A stretch of DNA of 64,000 nucleotides from Coffea arabica (taxonomy: Eukaryota > Streptophyta > Magnoliopsida > Gentianales > Rubiaceae). Position 1 is the stretch's first letter; every line of letters starts with the position of its first letter. Positions 21,463 through 33,414 of this stretch are shown one piece after another. Position numbers and translations under genes: made by a program. The stretch lies in assembly GCF_036785885.1 (NCBI RefSeq), contig NC_092329.1:17254449-17318448 (forward strand). The letters run 5' to 3'. The notes under the pieces are model-generated. The model saw only the letters and a list, made by a program, of their open reading frames with translations, was not told the DNA's origin and ran no database searches.

Positions 21463-22193
21463 TAGTTTTGGTCCTAAATGTTTAGCACCTGTGTGATTTT
21501 GATATCTAAAATTTTCGATAAAAATAAATCTGGTTTTCAATATGTAGAATTTGGACAATTTTAGTCCGTAAGATTTCAATAAAACTAATAACGCACAGTC
21601 ACATGTCCGTTAAATTGAATTCAAAAATGAAAAAGGAAAGTAACAAATAACTTTACATAAGAACATTATGAACTAATAACTCATCTACTAACACTGGAGT
21701 AACTAATTAATCACAACAAAGGGAAAAAAAAAAGAGAGAAGAAATTAGTTAAACTACACAGTTCAAACCAATCAAAGTACCTAACTCATATATCCAGAAC
21801 TCATTTTCACTCTCTATTCCAACCCCACTCCCCCTTAAGCAAAAAAATCCCTACAGGTTTTTGTATATAATTTCACAAATTTCTTTATTTTATTTCTATT
21901 TTTGTGGTTAATTAATTACTCACGTGTCATCACATAAGTTAATATTCTTATTGTCTAAAGTCAGGTGCTTTTTTATTCTCTTTTTTTAATTCAATCTAGT
22001 GAACATGTGACTGCAAATAACATGATTTCGTTAGTAATTAGGGAAAATCCGTCAATTACACTAAATTTGCTTCAATTGGAAATATTGGGAACCATATTTA
22101 TTTTTGCTGAAAGTTAGGAACTAAAATTACACTGGTGCCAAACATTGGAGAGGTCTAAATTCACACAAGTGCGAAACACTAGGAACTAAAACT
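21463..22193. mobile_element. Non-autonomous DNA transposon with long imperfect inverted ends (MULE-type MITE)
   Basis: The left end (TAGTTTTGGTCCTAAATGTTTAGCACCTGTGTG) is an imperfect reverse complement of the right end (CACACAAGTGCGAAACACTAGGAACTAAAACT). Similarity continues inward for roughly 100 bp. The element has no coding capacity and splits the diverged WAKL flank described beside it. I could not settle a target-site duplication. Confidence 0.6.
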
Positions 22194-22427
22194 TTTTTTT
22201 CCTTTTCCTATCAGTATGAAATAACCCTAAGTTGGTTCACCACATCTTAATTAGTCGATGCAATCGTGAATAAACTTGTGTTCTTGGACACTCTAGTCTC
22301 ATAAAGACTGCTAACCTTGTGCATAAATGTAGCCTGCACATGCATTAGCTGAGGGCATGTGAAGCACTCTTAATACCTAGGATGGTTGACATACAATTGA
22401 ACGCAGTCGTCAAGATTCCAATTGGAT

Positions 22428-22804
22428 TGTAGATATCTCTATGGGAATTATTGAGAATAATTAGATAGATTGCTAATTGCAGAAAGAATGAAAGGAAGTG
22501 ATAGAAGCAGAAGCAAGAAGCAAGAATAATAGGGAAGGAAGAAAGGAAGAAGAAGATGAAAGAAAGAAACAGATATGGAAGAACATTCAATGCAAAAGGA
22601 TTGGGACATTCATTCACTCCGTAGCTGATTACAACTTCCTCATACAATGGATATTTATAGGCTAGTATACTCTCTTCCATTTATATGGAAGAACTAACTG
22701 CTGTAACAACAAACCTAACCAATTGATACAATTGAAATTTAACTATTGGCTAATATATGATTGCTACTGTATCCTCTGATGAAGCTTGATTCTTTTTGCT
22801 AACA
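22428..22804 (-). mobile_element. Possible solo LTR (Copia-type)
   Basis: On the minus strand it begins TGTTAGCAAAAAG and ends ATATCTACA. It has a TATAAATA-like motif and a pyrimidine-rich stretch as in short Copia LTRs. It sits between two pieces of WAKL-flank-like DNA that are nearly adjacent at 19595-19680. I found no matching 5-bp target-site duplication, so the limits are uncertain. Confidence 0.35.
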
Positions 22805-23445
22805 CAACAAATGAAAAACTGGTTGTTGGTCTATGATTTCGAGCATGATTTGCTTATGGTGTTTACTGTAGAAGTTGTCACAGTAGCCTCGGACGTCTTC
22901 GAGTGGTTCGTTGGGATTTGGGGCAGGGACGGTCATTACAAAGACTGTCCCTGAATGGTTCCCTCACAAAACTTAAGAAGTGGTTATTATGCATACACGT
23001 CGACAGGCAGAAAGAAGGCATCAAAACGACACCATCTAATTAGCAAGTTTCAAAAAAAAAAAATATCAATTTCGGAAACACCAATATAAATGGTGTTATA
23101 TGGGAACAGGATTGTTAAAATATGAAATTTGAATTCAACAACAGTTCTTTTGTGATTCTATTATCTCGTTGTTCCTATATATATATGCCACATGTTTGGA
23201 TATTCTTTGCTAGATAGTTTCTTTTGTAATGCATAACAATCATCTGTAGTTGCCTCTATGCAAGTTTGCTTGTCCTTTGGAAAGATTCTTCCAATTATAT
23301 ATATTTAATATTACGGGTACAAAATTAAACTCTAATTGTTAGAATTTTCCCCTGCATGATTTGGCATATTAATTAGGCATGAGAAGAGTAGATCTGAACA
23401 GAGAGCAGTAGTTTTTTTTCGCCTATTCTTCTTGATGGCATTTTT
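22805..23445. other. Spacer without recognisable gene
   Basis: This stretch starts with DNA resembling 19650-19710. It includes a short imperfect inverted repeat (AGGGACGGTC ... GACTGTCCCT near 22924-22952). Nothing else was recognised before the Gypsy fragment. Confidence 0.5.
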
Positions 23446-23458
23446 ACTGTTTCATTAT

Positions 23459-23496
23459 CACATTGAGGGCAATGTGTGATTTAAGTGTGGGGGGAT
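23459..23496 (+). promoter_or_regulatory. Internal hairpin plus polypurine-like tract, spacer relative
   Basis: CACATTG and CAATGTG pair around AGGG (23459-23476), followed by AAGTGTGGGGGGA. Compared with 16727-16744, the outer pair has changed from T-A to C-G, so pairing is kept. Confidence 0.7.
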
Positions 23497-24326
23497 TTGG
23501 GTTTAGTTTTGATTGGTGTTTCTTTAATTTGCTGCCTTTCTTACTAGTGTTTTGATGAATAAATGTGGCATCTCACTCGTCTATTGCTGGTTATGATTTA
23601 TTCTATGAATTTAGTTTAAGTGGCAAGTAAAAGCATGTTATCTTGGTGAATATCATGAGTTTAATGACTTGGTGCAAATTGTGGTTAAATTGTTTAGGCA
23701 ATATAAATATTTTACTAGCAATTGTTGTGTAGATTAGGCAATTGTTGATCTTAGTTCTCCATATTAGGAGATGACGTGGGCCATGATCTTTAATTATCTG
23801 GTTTTCTGGTGCTTTAATTGTGATTAATAAATGACCCTACTCCGCTAGTGTCGTCACCCAGTAACCGGGAGTCTTCACCACAAGTGTCGACTTTCGCGTC
23901 AAAAGTGACTATATATATGAGTAGTTAGTCCTGAAGCTGTGAAGAGTTGAGTAACTGGGCTCTTTCATCTAAAAATGTCAGAGTTCACGTCAAAAGACTT
24001 GAATAGCTTGGGACTGAGCATTTATTAAAAAAAAAAAAAAAAAAAGAGAAAAGAAAATAATAAGTAAGTTTATGATCATGTTGGCCTGCCGATCCTTGTT
24101 CTTCAATGTTGAGATTTTGATTTTCAGTTGACCCAATTGCTAACTTTTGCTAGTTTAATATTTTGATTTCTTAGACGACTTAGCCATGAATTGGACGAGG
24201 TCTATGATTTCAGGAGCTAACCGGAGAAATATGTCTTGACACTTAACCACTAAAACTTGATTTTGGGATAAGCGTAGCTTGGCAGTAAATGAAATGAGAG
24301 TTAGCCATTGTTGAGTTTAGTGTTCC

Positions 24327-24365
24327 CATGCTTGAGGACAAGCATGATTTAAGTGTGGGGGGAAT
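24327..24365 (+). promoter_or_regulatory. Hairpin and polypurine tract before the spacer LTR
   Basis: CATGCTTG and CAAGCATG pair around AGGA (24327-24346). AAGTGTGGGGGGAAT follows up to the LTR start. Confidence 0.75.
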
Positions 24366-25797
24366 TGATAGGGTGTTAATCGTTAGTAATTTTATTGTTA
24401 ATTTTCCTTTTTATCATTGCCAAATATTGCTTTAATTTGCTTTAATTGTCAAAATATATTTATATTTGGTATTTGGATATAATTTCAGAAATTGGAGCAG
24501 AAACCTCTTGAGAAGATTATTGTGAAGCTTTACACAATTCCGGTGCAAACCAACGAAGAAGAATGGAATTGCATTTGGGAATTCAATTTGGCTAGACAAA
24601 ATATCAAAGTTGGTGGGGACCGCAAATAAGTTGTATTGTCTAAAGTTTGCTTTCTTTGCACATTTGTGGTCTTGCTTTCTTATTTGTGAACGTGTGCACT
24701 TGGTCAAAAGAGAAACCGACAAACCATAGTTGGCTTTGCTTTTGTTTTCGGTGGAGTTGATTAGGTAGGGAAGGAATGTTTTCTTCTGTAAGCGTGGAGT
24801 GAAGTTTCGATTTGGCTTGTTTTTATATGTGGGAGAGCCGGCACATTTCCGCAGCGGAGTTTTTCTTCTTCTCTTCCATGAGACTATTTTGATTGTATTA
24901 GACTACAGAGAATATAATTCTTATTTTTATTATTAGTAAGAGATAAATGTCTTTGAGTTCAATTAAATTGCGTGGGAATTTTCTTATGAGGCGTGGCTAA
25001 TCTTCTCCTCTAGTCAAGGATCAACGCGAAGACGCAGTCCCAATTATCTGTGAGATCTAATTAGTTTTTACGTGTTCCTTAATTTATTAATATTTGCATG
25101 TTTTCTATTTTAATTTCCATGGGATTATTTTGTTAATTGGATATCAAGGGCCCGATGTGCAATTTGACTTATTAATCTCCTGTCAAATTAATCAATTGAA
25201 TCCGTAATTATTTAGTTGGTTAATATTAGTGACAACTAGTATTTTCACATATTAGGGGGACATGCAATCTGATTTAAATAACCCTCGTAGCGTGTTATTA
25301 ATTTGGGTTAGGCTTTTCTAGTTTTTAATGCAATTAGGAAATTAGTTCCTACGGTCGTACCTAGGAGTATTTCCTGGTTAGGGGTAATCAGCGGTCGTAC
25401 CTTGGTTATCAATAAATTATGGAAAAGCTGGTGGTTAGAGTTTATCGGCGACTATAACTAACCTGTTAATAAAATTACGTGAACCTTCTTTGCATCAATG
25501 ATCGGATGAATGGACTGTGTCTGCGTAGTTGTATCCTTGGCTAGAATTTATTTATCATTTATTTAATTGCTATTTACAATTGTATTAATTAATTATTTAT
25601 TTTGGTTAATTATTTTTAGTCAAATTGTTTAATTATTTATTTTTAATTTCATCTTGATAAAAATCCCCCGTGTCCCGAACTTGAAAAGAATCGAATTTTT
25701 TCCAGTCCCTGTGGATTCGACCCTACTCACTACTATACACAGAAAATTTATTTTTCTCGAGTAGGTATTTATTATTGCACAGGCTCGGCACCTGTCA
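24366..25797 (+). repeat. Single Gypsy LTR of the spacer fragment
   Basis: 1,432 bp, TG to CA, clearly related to the 1,664-bp LTRs but with one instead of two copies of the TGGAGCAGAAACC unit and other small length differences. It is an older or different lineage of the same family. Confidence 0.88.
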
Positions 25798-25803
25798 ATT
25801 TTT

Positions 25804-25821
25804 TGGCGCCGTTGCCGGGGA
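25804..25821 (+). other. Primer-binding site, tRNA-Asp, spacer fragment
   Basis: TGGCGCCGTTGCCGGGGA, identical to the site at 8976-8993, 6 bp after the LTR. Confidence 0.85.
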
Positions 25822-25879
25822 CTGGCGTTAATCATTTGTTTCTTTTTAAGTTAATTTTTTTCTGGTATTTTTCTAGTTT

Positions 25880-26439
25880 ATGCCTCGCTCTTCTCGTACA
25901 GGCGAATTAATTTTCGACCCTGAAGTAGAGAAGACCGCGCGTAGAACGAGAAAGAAACCAGGCGGCTCAGGGAGGAGCAATACGATATTGCTCCTCAGGA
26001 ACTTGATCCAGAGGTTGAGCCGACAAATTTGTCTGGTGACAATTCAAGTGATTCAGACCGAGAGGAAGTCACTATGGCAAATGCACGAACACTAAGGGAG
26101 TTGGCTGCTCCTGATTTAAATCAGCAGCCCTTGTGCATTACTTTTCCACATTTAAATGATGACACTCCCTTTGAACTAAAATCTGGTCTAATTCATCTAT
26201 TGCCATCTTTCCATGGTCTACCAGGTGAGGAGCCCTACAAGCACTTGCAAGAGTTCGACGTCGTTTGCAACAGTATGAAGCCTCCGGAATTACAGAAGAG
26301 CAAATAAAGATGAGGGCTTTCCCCTTCTCTTTGAAGGACTCTACAAAAGACTGGCTCTACTACCTACCGCCTGGTAGTATCACCACGTGGGATCAATTGA
26401 AGAAAAAATTTCTGGACAAGTACTTTCCGGCGTCTCGAG
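25880..26439 (+). pseudogene. Truncated gag of the spacer Gypsy fragment
   Basis: This is gag from ATG 25880 (MPRSSRTGEL) in three successive frames. There is one shift near 25950 (a G fewer than at 9131) and another near 26283 (CCTCCGGAATT against CCCCCGGGAATT). It keeps CGA where the intact-length element has the TGA stop (9619). It breaks off in the FPASRA motif, where it joins WAKL kinase DNA of copy 2. It is non-functional. Confidence 0.85.
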
Positions 26440-26910
26440 CTCCAGACAACAACCTAGAAGCTTTACCACATTCTTATGATTGATTTGTGAAAGCAAGACA
26501 ACCTCGTTGATGAATTGCCCCAATTGGTTTTCATCAACCTTTTTTGACTTCTTGATTGCTACGATTCTGCCATCCGTTAGCATCCCTTTGTAAACTGTAC
26601 CTTGACCTCCTTGACCTAGTATGCGATTTTCATTGAATCCATCACTGGCCTTGTTCAATTCTTTAGCAGAGAATAGCATTGTTTTCTCAACCCCACCTTC
26701 ATCAGCAGATAACTGGTGTTGCAACAAAAGACCTCCATTTCGTTTAAAAAATTTCTCTTGGCGCTTTTTGTTGCGTCTCTTTTTCACTACTTTGTACAAG
26801 GTATAAGTAGCTATCATGAGAAATAGTACGCCAACACCCGCAAAAGTACCTGTACAAATCCGATATTGCAATGATTGCAAATTTTTAGAGTCGAGACTGT
26901 TGTTGTACAA
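26440..26910 (-). pseudogene. WAKL membrane/kinase exon, truncated (copy 2)
   Basis: This has the same membrane segment, basic stretch, glycine loop and VAIK lysine as the first copy. It is cut after [12 protein letters not shown], in kinase subdomain V. The open frame runs on into antisense gag DNA (about 19 foreign codons) down to 26380. It has no catalytic loop and cannot be a kinase. Confidence 0.85.
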
Positions 26911-27900
26911 GCACGGTGCATATTACAGTTAACACACACTGAAAGATTGGTTTCAAACGAGTTGCCAGTTGAAGTTCTTGTGGGTGGTGGCTTTGGCCGG
27001 GAGATTTTTGGGCTGAGAAAGAGGAAAAGGTTTACTTGTCTAAGTTTTCTACGTATTAATGTGCCTTTCCTATGTGTGGCTGTAGTTCTTTATGTCCTTG
27101 GTGGGGGTGTCAAAGTTGAAGCGGAAGAGAGCAGTAAGGCAATTACCAAATGCAAGAGCATCGGTAAAATCAACCGATTGAAGCCCATTAGAATGGTTTT
27201 TCAAAGAAGCAAGTTTCCCTTTACGGAAGAGAAAGTTGCAATTGTTAATTGTGCACTACAAAGGACTTCGAACTGCCTATAGGGTCGTTTTATAGGCATT
27301 CGAAGTAAAGGGAAGGAAATCAGTAAAAAAAATTTCTCTCTACTTGAGAGCTTTCTCTCTCTAGCTGAGACCTTTTTCTCCTCTGGGTGGGAGAGTGAAA
27401 TTTCAAATTCCAAAACCCCCGCTCAAACGCTACCAGCACCTATTCACTCGATCAGATATCTGTTAAGCTCAACATACTTCTGATTCCCAATTATAGTTGC
27501 CAAAATTCTGTAACCAGACAACAACCTTTGAAGTGCGGAAGTTGAGGAATCTAGAAAAACCAAAAAGATACTTTAAAACTTTGAGGATGCAATAGACTTG
27601 AAGGGTTGATAGAAAGGCCAACCATAAAGGAGGAAGCAAAAAGGTGGTCGGCCACACCAAGACAGCAAATGTTTGTTTCAAATCTAGGCCACCCATAATC
27701 AAGGTACAACAGTCTTGTTCTGCTCTACTGTGCCTGCTTCATGCATATTCACATGCACGATTAGAGTTGCATTTGCCTATCTGAAAGTGTTTTTACATTT
27801 AGAAGAGTGTAGTCTGTATTTCCTTTTCCTACTAGTTTGTCAAATTCTATCATTTGCATTGATATAGTTAGAGGAATCCCTCTTAGATCTCCTAAGCTCC

Positions 27901-28905
27901 ATGGCGGATGAACTGGAGGAGGTTTTGAAAAAATTTGCTCTGTCCAACTTAGAACAGGATGGAGCATGGTTGGAGCTGGATGATGTAGATCTAGGAGTTT
28001 CCGAATGTATGACTAGTCTCATTGGGAAGATAAGAGGAGAAAAAGTGGCAAATTTTACGGGAGTTAAGAATTTTGTCACTGTAGCTTGGGGATATCCTAA
28101 GGATCTCACTATAACTGAATTGGGGCCTAATCTATTCCAGTTTTTCATACCTGACCAGGAGAACAGGTTAAGAATACTTAATGGAGGGCCTTGGCTGATT
28201 GATAGTCAAATATTAGTGTTAAACAGATGGGAGAAAGGAATTGAGGAAAACCCTGAGGCCTTTAAATTCGCACCAATATGGGTACAAGCTTGGAACTTGC
28301 CAATCCACTGGATTTCTAAGGAAGTTGGGAGGAAAATAGGCAAGGTGTTTAAGGAAGTCAAGGAAGTGTTAATACCTCACTCTGGAGGTAAGGAAGGAAA
28401 ACATCTTAAGATGCTAGTGACTGCTGATATGACTCAGCCGTTGCTCAGAGGAGTTGCAGTTAAGATGAATGGAGTAACAAAATGGATTAGTTTCAGATAT
28501 GAAAGGGTACCAGATTTCTGTTACAACTGCGGAATAATTGGCCACAGTGAAAGGAAATGCAAAAATGTGGTGGCTATAAGAAAAGGGCAACAGGAAAATC
28601 AATTTGGTCCCTGGCTGAGAGCCCAAGTTGGGAAAGGCTCCCCTCAGAAGGATAGTACATCCAATACGTACATCCCAGAGAAACAGGTGTGGGGATTTCA
28701 AAATGGAGAATGGATAAAGAAAAGAGGTGGAAAAGCTGTAGTAAATGATGTAACAATTCCCAGGACTGATAAGGAGAAAGAAGTGACAGAAACTATAAGC
28801 ACAGATATAGTGGTGCAAGGCAGGGGGGAGGGTCTAGGGAGAGAGATCAGAGACCAGGGATGGAGGATGAGAAATCACAGGATGTATTGGAAACTGGGAA
28901 AGTAA
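27901..28905 (+). pseudogene. LINE ORF1, N-terminal part (copy 2)
   Basis: Identical translation to 1807-2811, with the DUF4283-like region, the CCHC knuckle near 28518-28559 and the same premature end. Confidence 0.85.
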
Positions 28906-29375
28906 AGAAGATGGAGGAGGTGAGAAAAGAGGAAGGAAGTCTTTCTGTTCATGTGGAGAGTGGAAGGGGGGAAGAGATAGTACCAATGGAGACACTAGCA
29001 CAGACGGGAGAGTTGGGGAACAGGAATAAAGGACACCAGATGGTTGAAGGATTAAGTCAGGAAATAGATATGCAGGTTGATGGGGAGGAACCTGATCAAT
29101 TGAAAGGAGGTGGTACTAAGAGAGGAAGAAGAGTGAAACTGCTGAATAAGACAAACACTGGAGGAAGACATCCTCTGAAAGAGATCCAAAATTTGGGAAC
29201 TGGAACTGGACTGAACATCAAGAGAAAGTTTTACATTGTTGATGAGGAAATGGAGGAATTGGACGCACCTGATCAGGCTTATAAAAAGAATAGAATAAAA
29301 GGAGAGGAGGAAAACAGCAGCAGGAGCAGATGGGAGGAAGAGGCCAGCCCAACATGGTCTCTCAATCAACCATGA
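28860..29375 (+). pseudogene. LINE ORF1, C-terminal part, shifted frame (copy 2)
   Basis: Identical to 2766-3281. It ends in the ATGA overlap with ORF2 at 29372-29375. Confidence 0.7.
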
Positions 29376-29830
29376 GAGCTCTGGTGTGGAACTGCCAAGG
29401 TGCTGGGAGCCCCTTGACAGTTCCCCATTTGAAGGAGGAAAACAGACTCCTCTCCCCAAATTTAATTTTCCTGAGCGAAACAAAAAATAGGAAAAATTAC
29501 ATGGAAAAAGTCAAAAAAATTTTGAAGTTTGAGAACAACTTTATAGTTGAAGCCATGAACAAAGTGGGAGGTATGGCACTTTTTTGGAACAATGAAGTGA
29601 AGATCTCTGAAGTACTAGGAACAGCTTTCACAATTGAGGCAAAAGTGGAAGATGAGGAGAAGAAGAAAAACTGGTGGTTCATTGGAATATATGCCAGCTG
29701 TGATAGTCTTATAAGAAGGGGGCAGTGGGAAGTAATTAACAGAAGAAAAACAGGGTGGGGGAAAAAATGGATTATCATGGGTGATTTCAATGATATTATC
29801 TCCAACGATGAAAAATGGGTGGTAGGATGA
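29372..29830 (+). pseudogene. LINE ORF2 endonuclease part (copy 2)
   Basis: Same frame break after GDFND as in the first copy, which shows the frameshift predates the duplication. Confidence 0.85.
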
Positions 29831-32800
29831 GGGATAATAGAAGTTTCCAAGATTTTAGGAATTTCATTAATAATAACCAGTTGATAGATGTGGGCTATGA
29901 AGGGAAGCCATGGACGTGGAGTAACAACTGGTATGGGATTGGGGAAGTAAAAGAAAGATTAGATAGGGGATTATGCAATGTAGAATGGTCACAATGTTTT
30001 GATGAAGCCTATTGCACACACATTGAATCTCATGCTTCAGACCATAGTATGCTGGTGCTGGAAACCCAGAGAGAAAAAAAGAGAAGGAAAAAAAGGTTCC
30101 AGTTTGATAAGAGATGGCTGCAGAAAGAAGAAATAGAAGGAGTGATCCAGAAGGCATGGAGTATCCCCTGTAAAGGAACAAGATGGTTTAAGGTGAAGGA
30201 GAAAATAAAAAGCTGCAGGGTGGAGTTATTGAAATGGAGTAGCTGCAAGAAAGGGAACTCGTTTGAAAAGATTAAATGGTGCAAAAAACAGATTGAAGAC
30301 ATTAAGGCATCGACATCAGATGATAAAAGACAGCAAGTACAGGAAATGAAAAAACAGCTAAAAGTGGCTTATAATGAGGAAGAAGCTTTTTGGAACCAGA
30401 AATCTAGAATAAGCTGGCTGAAGGAAGGGGATAAAAATACTCAATTCTTCCATGCAACAGTGAAGGGGAGGAGGAAAAGGAATAGATTGCACAAGTTAAG
30501 AAAGGCGTGTGGTGATTGGACAGCAAATGAGGATGAGCTGGGTAGAGAAGTTGCTAAATACTATGGTGAATTGTTCAAGTCCACGGCAGCTGGGGAGCTT
30601 GATGAGATCTTAGAAGGGATTCCTATCACTATAACTGAACAAATGAACAAGGAACTGACTAAAAAAGTGGATGAAAATGAGATAAAGAATGCATTCTTCT
30701 CTATGGATCCTAATAAGGCTCCTGGTAGTGATGGCATGTCCCCCCTCTTTTTCCAAAAATTCTGGAGTCTTATCAAAAAGGATCTAGTAAATGCAATCCA
30801 AGGTTTCTTCCATGATGGTGTCATTCTAAAGGCCATAAACCATACTGTTATCTCTCTGATCCCAAAAGTTGAATGCCCCACAGAGATTAACCAGTATAGG
30901 CCTATTAGTCTTTGCCAAGTGGTTTACAAAGCACTAGCTAAAATCCTTGTTAACAGACTCAAGCCTTATCTCAGTAGATGCATTAGTAAAAGTCAGTCTG
31001 CATTTGTACCAGGTAGGCAAATCCTAGACAACGTCATCTTGTCCCATGAATTGATGCATTTTCTCAAAAATAAAAGGCATGGTAGAATGGGATATATGGC
31101 TGTGAAACTAGATATGTCTAAGGCCTATGACAGGGTAGAATGGAGATTTTTGAAGGCAATAATGGAGAAAATGCGATTCTGCTCTACTTGGATAAATTGG
31201 ATCATATCATGTATCAGCTCAGTTACCTATTCCTTCAACATTAATGGCGAACACAAGGAGCTTATTACACCTTCAAGAGGTATCAGGCAAGGAGATCCTC
31301 TATCTCCTTACTTATTTTTGTTATGCTCAGAAGGACTATCAAGCTTATTACAGAAAGCAAAGATGGGGAAGGAGTTAACAGGAGTTAAAATCAGCAGGGG
31401 GGCGCCAGTCATCACTCATCTATTCTTTGCTGATGACTCCTTGGTGTTCTGCAAAGCTAGTAAACAAGAAGCTGAGAAACTGATCATGATACTTAAAGAG
31501 TATGAAGAGGCAACTGGGCAGCTTATTAACTTGGAAAAGTCATCAGTGTTCTTTAGCAAAAATACAATGCCAGATGTGAGGAATGAGGTTTGTCAGGCGC
31601 TGGGGTCAATTAAACAGGTAGAGCAAGGCAAATACCTGGGACTGCCCATGATTATTACAAAATCTAAGAGCCAGGTTTTTGGATTCATAAGGAACTCTAT
31701 AGATAAGAAACTGCAAGGATGGAAAAATAAGCTTCTGAGCCAGGCAGGGAAAGAGATTACGCTCAAAGCTGTGGCAATGGCCATGCCTGCCTACACAATG
31801 TCCTGTTTCAGACTAAATTCAAAGCTGTGCAGAGAAATAAGCTCGAAAATGGCAGACTATTGGTGGGGTGATACTGATGGTAAGAAAAAGCTTCACTGGA
31901 TAAGCTGGAAGAAGATGACAGAGAAAAGAAGCAAGGGAGGGATGGGGTTCAAAGATCTGCAACTGTTTAACAAAGCTCTTCTGGCTAAACAAGTTTGGAA
32001 ACTGATAACGCAACCAAATTTGTTAGTTAGTAAAGTGTTAAAAGGAAAGTACTACCCCAAGCAATCTATTTTCAAATGCAAGGTGCCTCAGAATGCATCT
32101 TGGATCTGGCAGAGTTTAGCAGATATCAGAAAGGATATGCAAGCAGGAATTAGGAGGAAAATTGGCAACGGAAAAGGAACCAGAATTTGGTGGGACAACT
32201 GGATTCCAGATAGACCTGAAGGAAGACCAACATCAGTTCAACCACAGGGGTGTCAACTGGAGTATGTCTCTGAACTGATCAGGAATAACAGATGGAATAG
32301 AGTGCTGGTATTCAAAACTTTCAATCCACAAGATGCTGAGAGAATACTAAGCATACCAATAAGTATGACTGGAATAGAGGACAGCTACTGGTGGAAGCAT
32401 TCTCAAAATGGTCAGTACTCGGTTCAATCTGGATATAAGATTTGGATGAAGGAAACAGAAGCAGAGAGATCAAGAATGCGGAAAGAAGCTGGAACAAGCT
32501 ATGAAGGAACCAATCCTAGAATCTGGAATTCATTGTGGCAGCAGAATGTAAGTCAGAAAATGAAAGTTTTTGTTTGGAAATGCCTGCACAATGGTATCCC
32601 AGTCAGAGAGACAATCTATACTAGAACAAGGCAAGGACATCCCATATGTACTGGATGTGGGGAGAAGGAAGAAACCATTGAGCACATGTTGTTCCAATGC
32701 AATAGGGCTATGGAAATCTGGAAATTGGCACCAGTACAATGGGATGGAATAGCACATCTATCAGGCTGCTTTACAAAATGGTGGATAGCAATTCAGGAAG

Positions 32801-33414
32801 CTCAAGACAGCAGAGGTGTTAAGGATCAAGTCAATCTCACCATAAACATACTCTGGCAGATATGGAAAGCTAAGAACGATAGAGAGTTTAACCATAAGGA
32901 AAAGGAGCCTTCCAAGGTAATTGAGAAGGCGCTGAAGGAATGGATAGAATTTGAGAAAGCTAACAAAGGGAAAGATTCAAGGAAGAGCACTCAAGAAACA
33001 GAGCTACAGCAATGGAATGACCAAGATCAAAATGAGAGCCATGCTGGATTGATATTAAAGATCCACACCAGTCAGGACAAAAGGCAAGCAGCAGTAGGGA
33101 TTGGAATCTCAGCAACAGACAACATGGGAAGATTGCAAGCAATTTGGGCACTAAGAGAATGGTTATCAGGCGACACCTTACAAGACCAGGTTGTTGCAGT
33201 TAGGCTAGCTCTACTGAAAGCTGGAAGTCAAGGCTGGAGGAACATCAGAATGGAACTGGACAACCGCAAGGTGGTAGATGCCATTAAGGGAGCAAGGCTC
33301 AACAATCAGCAGATGACTACATTAATAGAGGACATTAGATCAATCTGTACCTTGTTTCATCAGTGCTCCATCTTTTTTGCCAACTCTAGGAAATTAGAAT
33401 TGATAGGATGTTAA
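29815..33414 (+). pseudogene. LINE ORF2 reverse transcriptase to RNase H (copy 2)
   Basis: 1,199 codons, identical translation to 3721-7320, including FADDS near 31425 and the zf-RVT region. It is interrupted by the Gypsy LTR at 33401. Confidence 0.9.

Larger units (their letters stand above)
23446..26439 (+). mobile_element. Gypsy fragment in the order 3' region - single LTR - primer site - gag
   Basis: Left part (about 23446-24365) matches the region before the 3' LTR of the Gypsy element (from about 16730 on), with both hairpin/polypurine modules. One LTR (24366-25797), the tRNA-Asp primer site (25804-25821) and the beginning of gag (25880-26439) follow. The order is circularly permuted relative to a normal element, as in a tandem pair sharing an LTR or an integrated one-LTR circle. 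It ends where it is joined to segmental copy 2 at 26439/26440. Confidence 0.85.

Noticed and set aside
22345..22680. 111-codon minus-strand frame with a hydrophobic stretch
   Set aside because: The hydrophobic run comes from a GA-rich tract read on the other strand. It lies inside the possible solo LTR.
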